The notes under the pieces: generated by a model
The model's input: the letters and a program-made list of their open reading frames with translations, nothing else
What the model was told of the DNA's origin: nothing
The model's database searches: none
Program-made: the position numbers and the translations under genes
Assembly: GCA_036936605.1 (NCBI GenBank)
Contig: JAUPFV010000001.1
Coordinates: 118,924,771-118,988,770, forward strand
Reading direction: 5' to 3'
From: Limnanthes douglasii subsp. nivea
Taxonomy: Eukaryota > Streptophyta > Magnoliopsida > Brassicales > Limnanthaceae
Length of the DNA stretch: 64,000 nt
Part shown: positions 45,116 to 56,289 of the stretch, in pieces
How the letters are laid out: each line of letters starts with the position of its first letter
Position numbering within the stretch: the first letter of the stretch is position 1

Positions 45116-46432
45116 CTAATTATTATTAGAATTGTGCTGATTATATCCCCCTTGATACGAACTCGAAGCTCCTCTGTTAGAAACATTTTGATTATTCCTC
45201 GGGCGCGATGAGTTGTTATTCGAAGTGTTCGTTTGACCATTCCCTTTCTGAATAGTACTGCCTCCTCCTCGAACCCGCGTCGATTCTTCGACCTTAATCT
45301 GATCCTCAACCTGAGCCATAAGAGCTCCAAATGTTAACGCCCTGCGCCTCGTAGTCTCATCGGCTAAATCCCCAGGCAACAGTCCTTGTCTAAACGCCGC
45401 CATAGCCACACTTTCTTCACAATCATCCAATTCAGCCTTTGTTGACACAAACCTCTTAGTGTAATCCTTTAACTTCTCTCCCACAGCCTGCTTGCATTGT
45501 ATTATTGTGTCTCCATTAGCTCTCATTTCCTTGCTTCCCACAAACTGTCTTCGGAAAGCGGTATAGAAGCCTCTAAAATTTGCAATTGACTCCTTAGGAA
45601 TCTTGTTGAACCATTTCAGCGCAGTTCCCTTAAACGTTTGAGAGAATGCTCTACACACCAATTTATCGTCGTCTTCGAAATTAGTCATGTAGTTTTTAAA
45701 TTTTTCTATATGGTCATCGGGATCTTGAGTCCCATCAAACTTATCAACTTTGGAAATATCAAACCGCCTCGGAAGCGGCACAGATCTGATCTCCCTGATC
45801 AATGGTGAGTCCCTCCAGTCGACTCCTTGAACATACTGGTCTTCGTTTCTCATCCCCACACTAGCATATAAGCTTGACTCACCTTCATATCTTCGAGGCG
45901 AATATTTCCGAGGTGAATATACTCGCCTTTCTTTCTTTTTCCTTCCTTCTTTATACACCCTAGCTGGCCGGAGCTCACGCTCTGCTCCTCTTGAATGGCC
46001 TCGAGAATGTCCGTACCTCGGTGTTTCATCAGACTCCGAATCTTCGAAATCCTCTTCATCACTAGAGTTCACATACAGTCGCTTCTGTAACTTTTCTTTC
46101 CTCTTTATCCCACTATACTCTTTTTTTTGCTCAGAACGTGCTTTACGCTGTTCATATCGATCGTTGCCATCGTCCATCGACTGATCCGACTGATCATTCT
46201 GATCGCCCCCTGCTATTTTAGACCTAAGCCTAGCACCATCATTATTTCCTTTCTTTTTTACCAATTCGTCAAGCTCTGCCACCTTCCTTATCATTTCATT
46301 CATTTTTCCTTCGAAATCAAATTGGATTGATTGAGTTGGAATCGATTTACCTGCCTCTTGCAAATCGGATTTCAATGTTTCCATAGCCTTGCGAACAGAT
46401 GGATTGTCATCTTCTTCTGAATTCATCTTCAA
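45116..46432 (-). CDS. Gag (capsid) polyprotein segment
   Basis: A 438-codon frame starting MKMNSEEDDNPSVRKAMETL. The N-terminal third is charged and helical, then comes an Arg/Ser/Tyr-rich stretch (KKERRVYSPRKYSPRRYEGE). The retrotransposon gag domain covers residues about 215-360, with VDKFDGTQDPDDHIEKFKNY and ALKWFNKIP. The Asn/Gly/Ser-rich end stops at TAG 45116-45118 just before the zinc knuckle. Gag forms the virus-like particle. The 5' leader of about 120 bp separates it from the PBS. The related older copy at 49.8-53.2 kb has the same PTVRKEIETFKSDM-like start, supporting this start site. Confidence 0.92.
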   Translation of the reverse strand: MKMNSEEDDNPSVRKAMETLKSDLQEAGKSIPTQSIQFDFEGKMNEMIRKVAELDELVKKKGNNDGARLRSKIAGGDQNDQSDQSMDDGNDRYEQRKARSEQKKEYSGIKRKEKLQKRLYVNSSDEEDFEDSESDETPRYGHSRGHSRGAERELRPARVYKEGRKKKERRVYSPRKYSPRRYEGESSLYASVGMRNEDQYVQGVDWRDSPLIREIRSVPLPRRFDISKVDKFDGTQDPDDHIEKFKNYMTNFEDDDKLVCRAFSQTFKGTALKWFNKIPKESIANFRGFYTAFRRQFVGSKEMRANGDTIIQCKQAVGEKLKDYTKRFVSTKAELDDCEESVAMAAFRQGLLPGDLADETTRRRALTFGALMAQVEDQIKVEESTRVRGGGSTIQKGNGQTNTSNNNSSRPRNNQNVSNRGASSSYQGGYNQHNSNNN

Positions 46433-46529
46433 TCAGCGAAAAATCAAACAAAATACGAAAATTCGAACGAAAAACCTCACAAAACGAAAACTCGAGACTC
46501 GATTTTTGATCTGTTGATCAAGGTATCTT

Positions 46530-46553
46530 CGTCCCCTCTTTCTAGCACCAATT
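46530..46553 (-). other. Primer binding site region
   Basis: Directly after the 5' LTR the minus strand reads AATTGGTGCTAGAAAGAGGG. A TGG followed by tRNA-complement-like sequence two bases from the LTR end is the expected PBS position. The tRNA was not identified. Confidence 0.65.
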
Positions 46554-46846
46554 TGGTATGAATTAAAGTTGAACTAAGTAAATCAAGAACACAAATCTTC
46601 ACAGAGAGAGTTTTTAGTAGTGAAAATAGTATTGCACTTCTGATTATTTCATGAGTGTAACTGTCTTCCTCAGCCTCTATAAATAGACCAGGTGAATCAG
46701 TTACAAAGGTGGTTACATAGATGAATATTTACAACTTAGTCCCTATCTCTCTTATAAAAGCTTAATCCTACTTTATATTTGTAAGACTTATCAATCTAGT
46801 CCTTACTAATTACATTTAGGTCCCTGTAGAATATCTTTCCTGATCA
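46554..46846 (-). repeat. 5' LTR of the young Tat-type element
   Basis: Second LTR copy (see 36438-36730). CTATTTATAG in the sense direction (46686-46677) is the likely TATA region, followed by a leader containing GAAGACAGTTACACTCATG. Confidence 0.93.
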
Positions 46847-46851
46847 ACTAC
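46847..46851. repeat. Right target-site duplication of the young Tat-type element
   Basis: ACTAC, matching GCTAC at 36433-36437 at four of five bases. Confidence 0.8.
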
Positions 46852-48141
46852 CAAGGAGTGCAATTTGTTAATGATTGCCTACATAATAAAGTTTACCATA
46901 ATATTGGTCAAGCTTATCGGGAGGAATTAACTGACTCTCTTCGAATCAGTAATATTAGGAATCAGATGACCAATCGTATCACTAAACCGAGTAAGGATCT
47001 CTCCTCTTCAAATCGTGTTACAAGCCATCTCACAAAGAGTCGGATCAATCGTCTCCCAAAAATTGAGATAAAATGCATCATGCATATCATTTAATCCTAG
47101 AGCTTCTGATGGGTTTGATCTGAACACGACCTCTTGAATTTCCTTATCCAAAAACTCTTCAGTTAGAAGATCTTATGCGACTTTCCCCGTGTAAGGGATA
47201 TAAAGAAGATAAAACAAACCAACAAAATCGATATTTGTGGAATGTAATTTCTCAAAAACGATCTAACTAACCTTTGGATCTCGGGTAGATCCAAAATTCA
47301 CTCGTATTGATCATTTCTCAAACCTGTAATTTGCGGAGTTTTTATTTTTTGCATGATTGAGAGATGGTAAAATTATGTATTACAATAACCTGACCTTATC
47401 CAATATTTTTTTGGACGTTGAAACCATAACATCTTGTCTTCTTCCAAAAAGCCGGATAACCCTCCCCTAATTTCTTACCAATTCTGAAAAAGAAAGAATT
47501 GTATGACATTTGAAACCAAGGTTAAATTCCTTGAACTCTTGCAAAAAGTAATCTATTTTGTAGATGAATATCACCAAAAATCTCATCTTTTTATAATCAG
47601 ATGTGACGTTGAAAAGAGGATATATATTTTCTCTTAAGTCTGACTTAAATGTGTCCCACTTATCTTGAATAAAATCTTGTAAATTATTATTCAAACACCA
47701 AGCCGACTCAAATATGAATTGTTTAAGACCTCTAAGTGGAGGAGTAACTCATGTAAGTTTTATTAATATATGAGTGTGTTTTGAATTCGCCCAATCTAAA
47801 TGAATAACCCTCACTTGCTGAAATAGAGTATGGACATTGTATTTTCATACACTCTATCCATACACCTCATTATTCGTTGACCCAAATTCCAAGAATTACA
47901 CCATGTAAACCTTGGCCCTTCGAAACTTAAGTCAATCAACCCACATTTGTGGCGTCATTCTTTCAATCTTTCCATTATACTCGTAATCCCATAAACCCCT
48001 CATTTCTTATCATTTTCCTTTCTCACTTGATTGAAGTCACCCACCACAATCCACGAGGTTTGAAGACCTTGAAAAATAACCCTAGATGTCTCCCACAATT
48101 CCCTCACATTTCATGGTTTGGGTCCTAACATACACCAAATA

Positions 48142-48265
48142 GAAAATCAATGATTCATACCTCTATATTGATAGTTCAATATAGATGACTTGTTGACCAT
48201 TGAGAAAATCAACGATTCACACCTCTGTTTTGACAGTTCAATATTGATGACTTGTTGACCCGTAG
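48142..48265. repeat. 62-bp tandem duplication in the LINE 5' part
   Basis: Two adjacent 62-bp units (48142-48203 and 48204-48265) share GAAAATCAA(T/C)GATTCA, ATAGTTCAATAT-like and GATGACTTGTTGACC, and differ at several positions. It predates or accompanied the decay of the LINE. Confidence 0.8.
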
Positions 48266-48479
48266 ATAAGATCATGATATCAATATTTATATCATCCCAA
48301 ATAAGTCAAATTTCATCTTTAAATGTTTATGTATATATCTTGTTTGAGCATGTCATACCCAAATTGTGAATTATCACACTAGTTTTGTGACCATTTACCT
48401 TTGGCTCTACTATAACAGTTAGCCACATACGATGTACATGTATTATCTCTCGAACTACACATTGAAAATTATATATCGA

Positions 48480-49740
48480 TGTTCCATGACAATTTTAAAC
48501 TAATACAGTTAACTAATACAGCTTTTCCCCTGCGAGTTGTGCTACAAAAACCTGACGCATCAAGGCGCCTAACTAAGTGGAGTGTCGAACTTGGAGAATA
48601 TAACATACGGTTCAAGCTTCATATAGCTATTAAAGGCCAGGTCGTAACTGATTTTCTAGTCGAGTTCTCGTCTATACAGATACCCACCAAATAAGAATAG
48701 CCTGTCGAGGCCGAACACATCAAAATGGGTGGTCAAAGCAGACAGAGACTCAAGTACATTAGGCGGTGGTGCTGGGGTTGTGCTACGATTGCCCACTTGA
48801 GATGAAATAAAGAAAGCAATCAGGTTCAATTTCCCCGTCACAAATAATGTCGTAGAGTACAAGGCTGCGCGCATTCTTAGGATTAGATCGGATTCACATC
48901 TAGTTGTTAACCGGTTTTTCGGTACCTATGATGCAAAACAGGAAGGAATTCGGAGCTACCTCGTCATACTCAAGGAATACAAGTCCAAATTTATCCAGGT
49001 TTCATGTGAACAGGTTCCCTGCCTAGAAAATTCAACAACATACCTATTAGAAAAACTCGCAGCCTCTGGAGAGAATCTCTTAGTCATCCGTCAACAGTTA
49101 CCAGTAACAGAACTTATCACTAAAGAGGGAATCATACATACAATTCATAGTATCACCGACTGCCGACAAACGTATTTACAATATTTGACCTCAGTTGTGT
49201 TACCAGTTAATAAGAGCGACACTAGAGCCCTGCAACTCAAGGGAGCAAAATACTGTGTGCTAGACAATATTTTGTATATAAAAAGTGTCACGCGACCTCT
49301 ACTTCACTCCCTTGATCGGGCTGAGCCGAGCTCAATCCTACACGACTTACACTCTGGAGAAGCAGGTGCTCACTGTGGACACTAAAATCTGATTCGAAGA
49401 TTTCTGTTGGCTGGATACTATTGGTCACAATTAGCGGCTGACACGAAGTCTTTGGTGCAGCAGTGTCATCAATGCTAACAATTTTCTAACACCCAGCATA
49501 CGTCAAGAGAACCTATGCAAGACATTCTTGTCCCGTGCTTTTTTTACAAATGGGGCATCGACTTGGTTGGCCCACTGCCAATGGTAAATGGAAATAGGAA
49601 GTTCTTGATTTTCGAGGTAGAGTACTTCTTCAAATGGGTTGAGGCTAAAGCCTTATTTTGGACCCCGTGCGTAATATGTATGGCATACCAAGAATTTTGA
49701 TGATAGAGAAACTGCCTATAATTCGAGATGCCGGTGGTCA
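48480..49740 (+). pseudogene. Tat-type gypsy fragment: RNase H and integrase
   Basis: Plus-strand frames show RVVLQKPDASRRLTKWSVEL and VVTDFLVEFSS (RT-RNase H junction), then VTNNVVEYKAA (RNase H) near 48835. An integrase zinc region follows (LHDLHSGEAGAHCGH, near 49380, then VQQCHQC) and the core start GIDLVGPLPMVNG near 49556. Stops and shifts are many and the catalytic core is cut short. It differs from the young element and resembles the remnant at 23-26 kb more. It meets an opposite-strand Tat fragment near 49745-49770. Confidence 0.75.
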
Positions 49741-49869
49741 CCACCTTTTATCAGAAAACCTTGAAATAAATTGATTAAGGGCAGTTAAACTTCTTATCCA
49801 GACTTGCACCTCCTATATAGTCCAAGGCGATGTTATCGAAACTAAAGCCTTCAATTATTCTAGATTATC

Positions 49870-50530
49870 TTCTATCCCTTTTTTCACTAATAATATATCC
49901 CAAAAATTTCCCTCATCGGACACCAAAGGTACACTTTTTAAGATTCAACTTCAAATGAATGGCCTTAAATTTAGAAATGTCTCCTCTTAATATTCAAGGT
50001 GTTCACCATTTGTGAAGCTTTTTACCAGCATATCATCAATGCATACCTCTATATTTCTTCCAATCCGAGGAGCAAAAGCCTTAGTCACCAACCTTTGATA
50101 TGATGCTCTAGAATTCTTCAACCCAAATGGTATGACCCTATAACAATGTAGTCCTCAATTAATGATGAATTTAGTACTTTCGTGATATTTTGGATCCATT
50201 TGGATCTGATTATAACCTGCAACGGCATCCATAAAAGAGATAATTTTATTCCCTGAAGTAGAATAAACCAGTTGATCTATTCGAGGGACATGGAATGGAT
50301 CTTTAGGGAATGCTCGACTTAAATCTGTGAATTCAACACAAATTTTCCACTTTTCGTTCCTTTTTTTACTAACACCGGATTTGTAATCCATAAAGGATAT
50401 TGTGCCTCCCTAATATGTCCGACCCTAAAAAGATGATCGACATCTTGAACAATAACCTTTGACTTTTCCACAGAAAAAGCTCGGCTCTACTTGAGTAACA
50501 AGATTTATCCTCAAATCTATAGATAGGCCG
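49870..50530 (-). pseudogene. RT remnant of the older Tat-type element
   Basis: The 78-codon frame at 50391-50155 reads FTDLSRAFPKDPFHVPRIDQ and FMDAVAGYNQIQMDPKYHES, the same block as in the young copy with substitutions. Downstream frames keep MPFGLKNSRAS-like and Y-I-D-D-M-L-V-K-like sequence (near 50020-50050). Confidence 0.8.
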
Positions 50531-50929
50531 TGACATATTAATTCAGATGGAACTCATATCGCATCCTCTGTTTTCCAAGCAAAAACATCCAAATTATCAA
50601 ACAAAAATTGTAACAACTGATCACGCAAAGTAGAAAATAACAATGTTCATTTTTGTAAAGTCTTCCCATTAGAAAAAATATGCTCTTCAATATCCTCACT
50701 CACTGTTAAAGAACCCGGGGTTTCCCTCGAATCATCCACTCTCTCTTCATCGAGGTCAGTCCACTTGGTTTTTGTTCAGCCATCTGATCCTCGATTGGAA
50801 CCTCAAACTCGGAGTGTTGTTGCATAATATTCTATGGCCACTTTTTGGCTACTTTACACCAACATGATCTCCAATGACATATTTCAAACACTGATGAATA
50901 GTAAACACGACAGCATACATTCTTGAAAG

Positions 50930-51400
50930 CCAAGGGTTTTCCAAAATAGCATTTTAACCGGTTGGACATTCAACCACCATGAAGAAGACTTGAATTTTTT
51001 TTAAAGGGCCTTTTCCCAAACACACTTCACCTTTGAAATATCATATCACCTAAGTTGTTACCCCTGTAAACCCAATTATAATACGATCAAACTGACAAAT
51101 TTGAGGCTAATTTTGGAACCTATCATACGTAGATTTGAATAACAACACAATCTCAGAACTCCATGTATATATTAGAACACATAGAATTTTAACCCCACAT
51201 ATGTATGCCCCTATAACCATTGTAATTTCATGAAGACCACTTATTCCCTTCAAATTATCTTCATCGAAAAAAATAAAAGTAGTATCATTCTTGCCATATA
51301 AATGAGTAGACATTCTTCTTTCTACCTGAGTTACTACACTGACAACATGCCTTTTCCTGGAACTATTAGTGTTAACATTCATAAAATCTCCCCCAAAAAT
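50930..51400 (-). pseudogene. Protease remnant of the older Tat-type element
   Basis: The frame at 51382-51107 matches the young protease (SRKRHVVSVVTQVERRMSTH). The active site reads LIYTWSSEIV instead of LIDTGSSANV, so the catalytic Asp and the Gly are lost. Confidence 0.8.
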
Positions 51401-51859
51401 TGCTAAGGATTCAAGATACTCATGTAATCTTCGAACTCGCCCTTACTCTACCGGTTCATCAAGAACCATCAAGATTAATCAATTTAGATCTGTGTCTAAA
51501 TATTCCAAGGCTGCATCGAACTCATCACAATTAGAATCTAAAATCATCAGTGCACTTTCTTCCTTCAAATTCAGATTTGCAGTTTGTGGTGTCGATGTGC
51601 TCAGAGCTTTTGATCTACTACTTTACCCTTTAACAAAAGCATCTAATTTCCATTTTCTATTGAAACTTGTATCTCCTTTTTTAAAGCTATACAATCTACA
51701 GTATCGTGCCCAATATCATTATGATACTTGCAATATCTGTTGGTGCGCTCTTCTCTTAGTCTGTTTATTGGAGCTGGCTTTTTAAAGCTTACATAACCTT
51801 TGGAATTTTTGTAAATAGCAACAATATTCTCAGTTAAATCAACATAATACTCTAGCCAG

Positions 51860-53192
51860 ATCCACTAGTTTAGCCTTGGTCTTTGAAACCGATAGCATGT
51901 AGCTTGAGTTGAAAAACCTCCAATTCGAGGAGGAAAATTGTTGTTACTCATTGAATGAGGTGGCTGACAATTCGAAGAGTGTCTTTGATTATTTGACACA
52001 TGCCCAAAACTTATTTGACTAGATCTAGTCCCTTCTTGAACCCTAGTTGACTATTCCATTTTAATTTTGTCCTTAACTTGAGCCATAATTCTTCAAAGTA
52101 AACACTCTCATTTTTGTTGTTTTATTTACTAAATCGCCTAGCAATAAATCTTGTCTGAAAGCTGCCATAGCAACTACTTCTTCAAAATCATACAGTCTTG
52201 TTTTTGTTAGAACAAAACACTTCGTATAATATTTCAACTTTTCACCTATAGTGTCGTCATTTTCTCGTATCTCTTTGTTTCCCACAAACTGTTGTCAAAA
52301 TGTTGTATGGAAATCCTTGAAATTCGTAATAAATCCCCTCAGAATCCTGTTATACTAATTCAATGCAGTGCTCTTAAAGGTCTGAGAAAATGCTCTATAT
52401 ACCCACCTAGTATCATCTTCAAAATTCATCATATAGTTCTTGAATTGTTCGATGTGATCATCAGGATTCTGCATCCCATCGAATTTTTTGCCCTTAGAGT
52501 AATGGACTTAATCTCAATTGTTAAAGGAGAATTTTTCTAGTCTACTCCTTGTACGTACTGGCATCTCCTCTTGTTCCTATAACAACATACAAATTCTGAT
52601 TAGCTACACCTGTGTACTGATTCGATGTATTTTCTTCACACCATTTTGTATCTTTTGTATAACAAGTTTCATTGTCTCTCTTTGGTTTATATTATTTATG
52701 CAACTTTCGATGCCGACCTCTTTCTCCTTTCAAAGATCAGCTGTATTTTCTCTACTTGAACAAGCCTTCCTCAGATTTTGAGTTGTCAAATTCATCACTA
52801 AATGTGATATACCTATTCTTATCTTTCTTTTCTTTTCGAGAAGTTCTATGTTTTTTGTCATATTAAAAATCCACTTTCCTCTGATCGCTTCAAATCTGAT
52901 GAGTTGTATACGATTGATCATATTGATTTTACATCTCGTCTTTCTCTTCAACTTGTCGTACTTCAGGTTTTAGCCAACCTGACTGAATATATTATTCTTT
53001 TCGAACATACTTGTCATTTAATGCTGTTATTTTGTCAAGCAATCGATTCATTCGAACCTCGATATATGAATGACCTTGTTGCACAAAATTTTTCATTATC
53101 TTTTTTACTTTTATCCCTACACATATCAGATTTGAATGTTTCAATTTCTTTTCGAACTGTTGGATCAACATCATTTCATGGTTCCATATCAA
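51860..53192 (-). pseudogene. Gag remnant of the older Tat-type element
   Basis: Near 53170 the minus strand encodes DPTVRKEIETFKSDM, matching the young gag start. The frame at 52285-52073 keeps EKLKYYTKCFVLTKTRLYDF and VAMAAFRQDLLLGDL from the gag domain. Charged middle regions are scrambled by frameshifts. Confidence 0.8.
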
Positions 53193-53281
53193 TCTAGAGT
53201 GATATAATTGAGCAAGAATTATTATTATTTTACGTGAAATCAGGGTATTAATCGAATAAAACTCCCACTATGGTCGCCAAT

Positions 53282-53576
53282 TGTAAGTAAGAATCTAGTT
53301 TCTTGAGAGAGAAAGTAAAGAAAGAGTTTAGTTGTAGAGAGAGAAAATGTAAGCTTTGTCTAATCAAAAAGTAGCACCCTTTATTCATTGCCACATCATT
53401 ATTTATATGCGCACTAGACTTAGTATAACTGAATTAGTTATACAAAAGGGGTAAATTGCTCTTTAACCCCTTATATTTACAAATAGCTTAAATACTCTCT
53501 TTAAACTATACAAATTTATCACATGTATCCTTAATTGTATTACATTTAGGGCCCTTAACAATTCATATCCTTATCA
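53282..53576 (-). repeat. LTR of the older Tat-type element
   Basis: 295 bp starting TGTAAGTAAGAATC and ending CATATCCTTATCA on the plus strand. It shares TACATTTAGG and the ATATC..TTATCA end with the young LTRs and is nearly the same length, so the families are related. Its partner LTR is missing. The flank at 53577 is copia integrase sequence, so the element inserted into, or recombined with, that copia. Confidence 0.75.
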
Positions 53577-55860
53577 AGAAGTATGATACGTCACTCATCT
53601 CTACCATTATATCTTTAGGGGGAAGCTATTAAATGTGCCACTTATATACTCAACTAAGTACCCATTAAGGATACGTTTAGGATCCTGTATGAGATTTGGA
53701 GTAAGGGTAGACCCAATTTAATGCATCTGCTTTGTGTGGGGTTTTCGGGCTGAAGTGAGGCCTTGAAAATCTCACGTGAAGAAACTGTACCAAAAAATAA
53801 TGAGTTGCCTATTCATAGGTTATTCCGAATATTCTAAGGGGTTTAAGTTTTATGATTCTATTGCTAGTATAATATTTGAGACATGAACGACCAATTTTGT
53901 AAGGGATGTAGAGTTTGGGGGAAGAATAAGGGGACATATATTGATTTTGAGGAATAATCCATATAGATTCATGAAGGTTTTAATGAGGATACTCAGGTAT
54001 TAGAAGATTGGTATGTAATGGAAATCATTTCCATCCAGTTAGAGCTTGCTAATCCTCAAATTGACACTTGATGTTCCACTTGAGGACAAATATATATGCT
54101 AGGTAGAACAAAATGAACCTTAAGATAATATTCCATAGGAAGATCGAAATAATATCATAATGATAGTATTATTGGTCCATCATTCAAATTATATCTTTAG
54201 GAGCAGGATGAGTCATGTGCTGGTACAGTAGATGATCCTTCATCTTACAAACAAGCCATGTCAAGCTCTAAATCTCGACAATGGACTGGCACTATGAAGG
54301 AAGAGTATAAATCGATGCAAGAAATAAGATATGGTATATTGTCCCATTACCTAAAGGTAAAAATAAAATTGGTTGTAAGTGGGTTTACAAAACCAAACGC
54401 GGTTCCATGGATAATGTGAAAGACATAAAGCACGTCTTGTAGCGAAAGGTTATACTCAGCATTAATGGATTGATTTTAAAGAAACCTTCGTTCTGGTATT
54501 AACGATGGATTATTTTATAATAATCATGGTATTAGTTGCATATTTTAACCTTGAGATCCATTAGATGGATGTTAAGACCTCTCTACTTTATTACCCCTAA
54601 CCCCTTCTCATACCTCTATTGAAACAGAATGTTTTCATGTTCCTTCATCGATTAGTTATTCCTCTCCGTTCGTATATCTTTTTCCAAGTTCGGTCTTGAT
54701 TAGTTTACAAGATTGAATGGCCAATTCTCCCTCGATTCGATCAATGTTGATATTAAGAAAACGATCTATATGGTGTAACAATAATATTTTATAAAAATCA
54801 GCTCAAAGGATCTTGTTTGCTAGAAGTAATGAAATCCATCTATGGCCTCAAATCAACCTCTTGTTAATGATGCAACAAATTCCTTGAGTTGATATTCAGT
54901 TATGACTTTGAGATCAAATATATTGAGTATTGTATGTATCACAAGTTCAGTGGGAGTAATTTAATATTTATTATATTATATATATATGATATATTACTTG
55001 CCTCGAACAATAAGGAATTTTTACACACTTAGTGATGCCAGTTTTGCATTAGGAATACAGTTACATAAGGATCTCTCCCGTGGTATTCTTGTATTGTCAC
55101 AAAATATATTGTGTTACAATGTTACAGATTGGCAGATTGCAAACCCCTAAGTACTCTTATAGCAAAGGGTGACAGATTTAGTCTTGGATAATATCTTAAG
55201 ATAAAACTTGAGATTGAGGAAATAAAAATAGTCCTTTATGGTTTGGAAGTTAGGAGTTTAATGTATGCTCAAGTTTGTACTAGATCGGGCATTTCCTTTG
55301 GTGTAAAAATGTTGTGGAGATATAATAAGTAACCGAGGCATGGATCACTCAAGGTTAATTAAAAAGGTACTCTAGTATCTTCAATTTACAAAGGGGAACA
55401 TGTTGACATATGTGAAGTTGAATAAATTAGAGATTATTGGATATTCCGACTTAGTTTTTGGTAGATGCAAAACGCACTAAAAATCACTCTGGGCAACATA
55501 TTCTCAGTAGCTGGAGGTGAAATATCCTGAAAAGTGTAAAGTAAACACTTATTGCATTATCAATCATGAAAGAAATATTTTGTTGCGTGTTTTGAGGCAT
55601 CGAACCGATAATTATTGTTGCAGAATTATGTACTCTAATACTTTTACAGTAATTATAACTTGTATTAGTTCCAAACACATAGACATGAAGACCTTATTTG
55701 TTAAAGAGATAGTTCAAATGGGTCGGATAACTATAGATTACATCAACACAAAATCCATGATAGTAGATCCTCTAGTAAAGACAGTTTTGCCTAAGGTTTT
55801 CTAAGGACACATCATTAGTATGGCTGAAGTTGATTTAGATAGTTTCATTGGAGACTTTTT
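53577..55860 (+). mobile_element. Decayed Ty1/copia element (integrase end, RT, RNase H)
   Basis: Plus-strand frames from 53590 follow the copia order. They show the integrase tail and linker (VIPNILRGLSFMILL-like, near 53830), then the RT block WYIVPLPKGKNKIGCKWVYK (54330-54390) and KARLVAKGYTQH near 54440. A gap with unrelated sequence follows near 54570-54790. Next come KSIYGLK-like sequence near 54830 and YHKFSGSNLIFIILYI near 54940, then RNase H with LEIIGYSDLVFG (55430) and the SSKHIDMKTLFVKEIVQM block (55670-55720) ending VDPLVKTVLPKVF at 55801. Many stops; dead. Confidence 0.85.
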
Positions 55861-55911
55861 AATAAGATATGATGTTATATGTTGCAGTATTGTGCATATT
55901 AAGGTTTATTG

Positions 55912-55976
<65 letters not shown>

Positions 55977-56289
55977 GAAACATTTATTGATATATGGACT
56001 ATATTGGATCTCCAAATATATGAACCATTTAAGAGTAGATTTGTAAGATTACAAAACATATTAATTTTAGGCTACAATTCATAATTACGCCAAGTAATTG
56101 ATTGATATATGTAATGTAATTATTGTTGCATCCTATTATTCACATTATGAGAAATAGGTTATTAGTGTTTTATTGTTATTAATCATATACAGGGTTGTAT
56201 TGTTTTCCCATTAACAATGAATACAAAGATCCCATTAGAGTTAAATATGTATTCTGGAGTAGCATGTGGTGGTCCAAGTGGGAGATTCT
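55861..56289 (+). other. Untranslated tail of the copia element
   Basis: Spacer between the copia RNase H end and the polypurine-like AAGTGGGAGATTC at 56277-56289. It contains a long AT microsatellite. Confidence 0.55.
55914..55971. repeat. (AT)29 microsatellite
   Basis: Uninterrupted AT dinucleotides for about 58 bp. The Tyr/Ile-only open frames across it on both strands are artefacts of the repeat. Confidence 0.97.

Larger units (their letters stand above)
36438..46846 (-). mobile_element. Young Tat-type Ty3/gypsy LTR retrotransposon with antisense gene
   Basis: A 10409-bp element on the minus strand: 5' LTR 46846-46554, PBS, gag-pol (46432-40701), a 34-bp repeat array, an opposite-strand gene (37295-40103), a polypurine tract, and 3' LTR 36730-36438. 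It has 5-bp target duplications with one mismatch. The LTRs differ at two of 293 positions, so insertion is recent on an evolutionary scale. The domain order RT-RNase H-integrase, the absence of a chromodomain, and the gag knuckle and protease style place it in the Tat branch. Known Tat elements such as Grande carry a similar antisense ORF. Three TAG codons, one frameshift in pol and one TGA in the antisense gene suggest this copy is not autonomous, unless the stops are read through. Confidence 0.93.
46847..48330 (-). mobile_element. Decayed L1-type LINE, 5' half (endonuclease and RT start)
   Basis: Minus-strand frames give the endonuclease block SWIVVGDFNQVRKEN near 48070-48020 and CGLIDLSFEGPRFTWCNSWN near 47960-47890. 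The RT fingers HLIPNITDSKRVS...PISLTNIM lie near 46985-46890 and run to IINKLHSLV at the insertion point. Stops are frequent. It continues at 36437 after the nested element. The 5' end is not resolved. Confidence 0.75.
49770..53281 (-). mobile_element. Older decayed relative of the young Tat-type element (gag to RT)
   Basis: The minus-strand order gag (53192-51900), protease (51400-50930), RT (50530-49900) is colinear with the element at 36-47 kb and related by protein sequence throughout. It is heavily mutated and ends abruptly inside RT near 49770. RNase H, integrase and the 3' LTR are missing. Upstream stands one LTR at 53282-53576. TTGGCGACCATAGTGGG beside the LTR (minus strand) is its PBS. 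Confidence 0.8.

Noticed and set aside
55859..56084. Open frames of alternating Tyr and Ile on both strands
   Set aside because: They are produced by the (AT)29 microsatellite.
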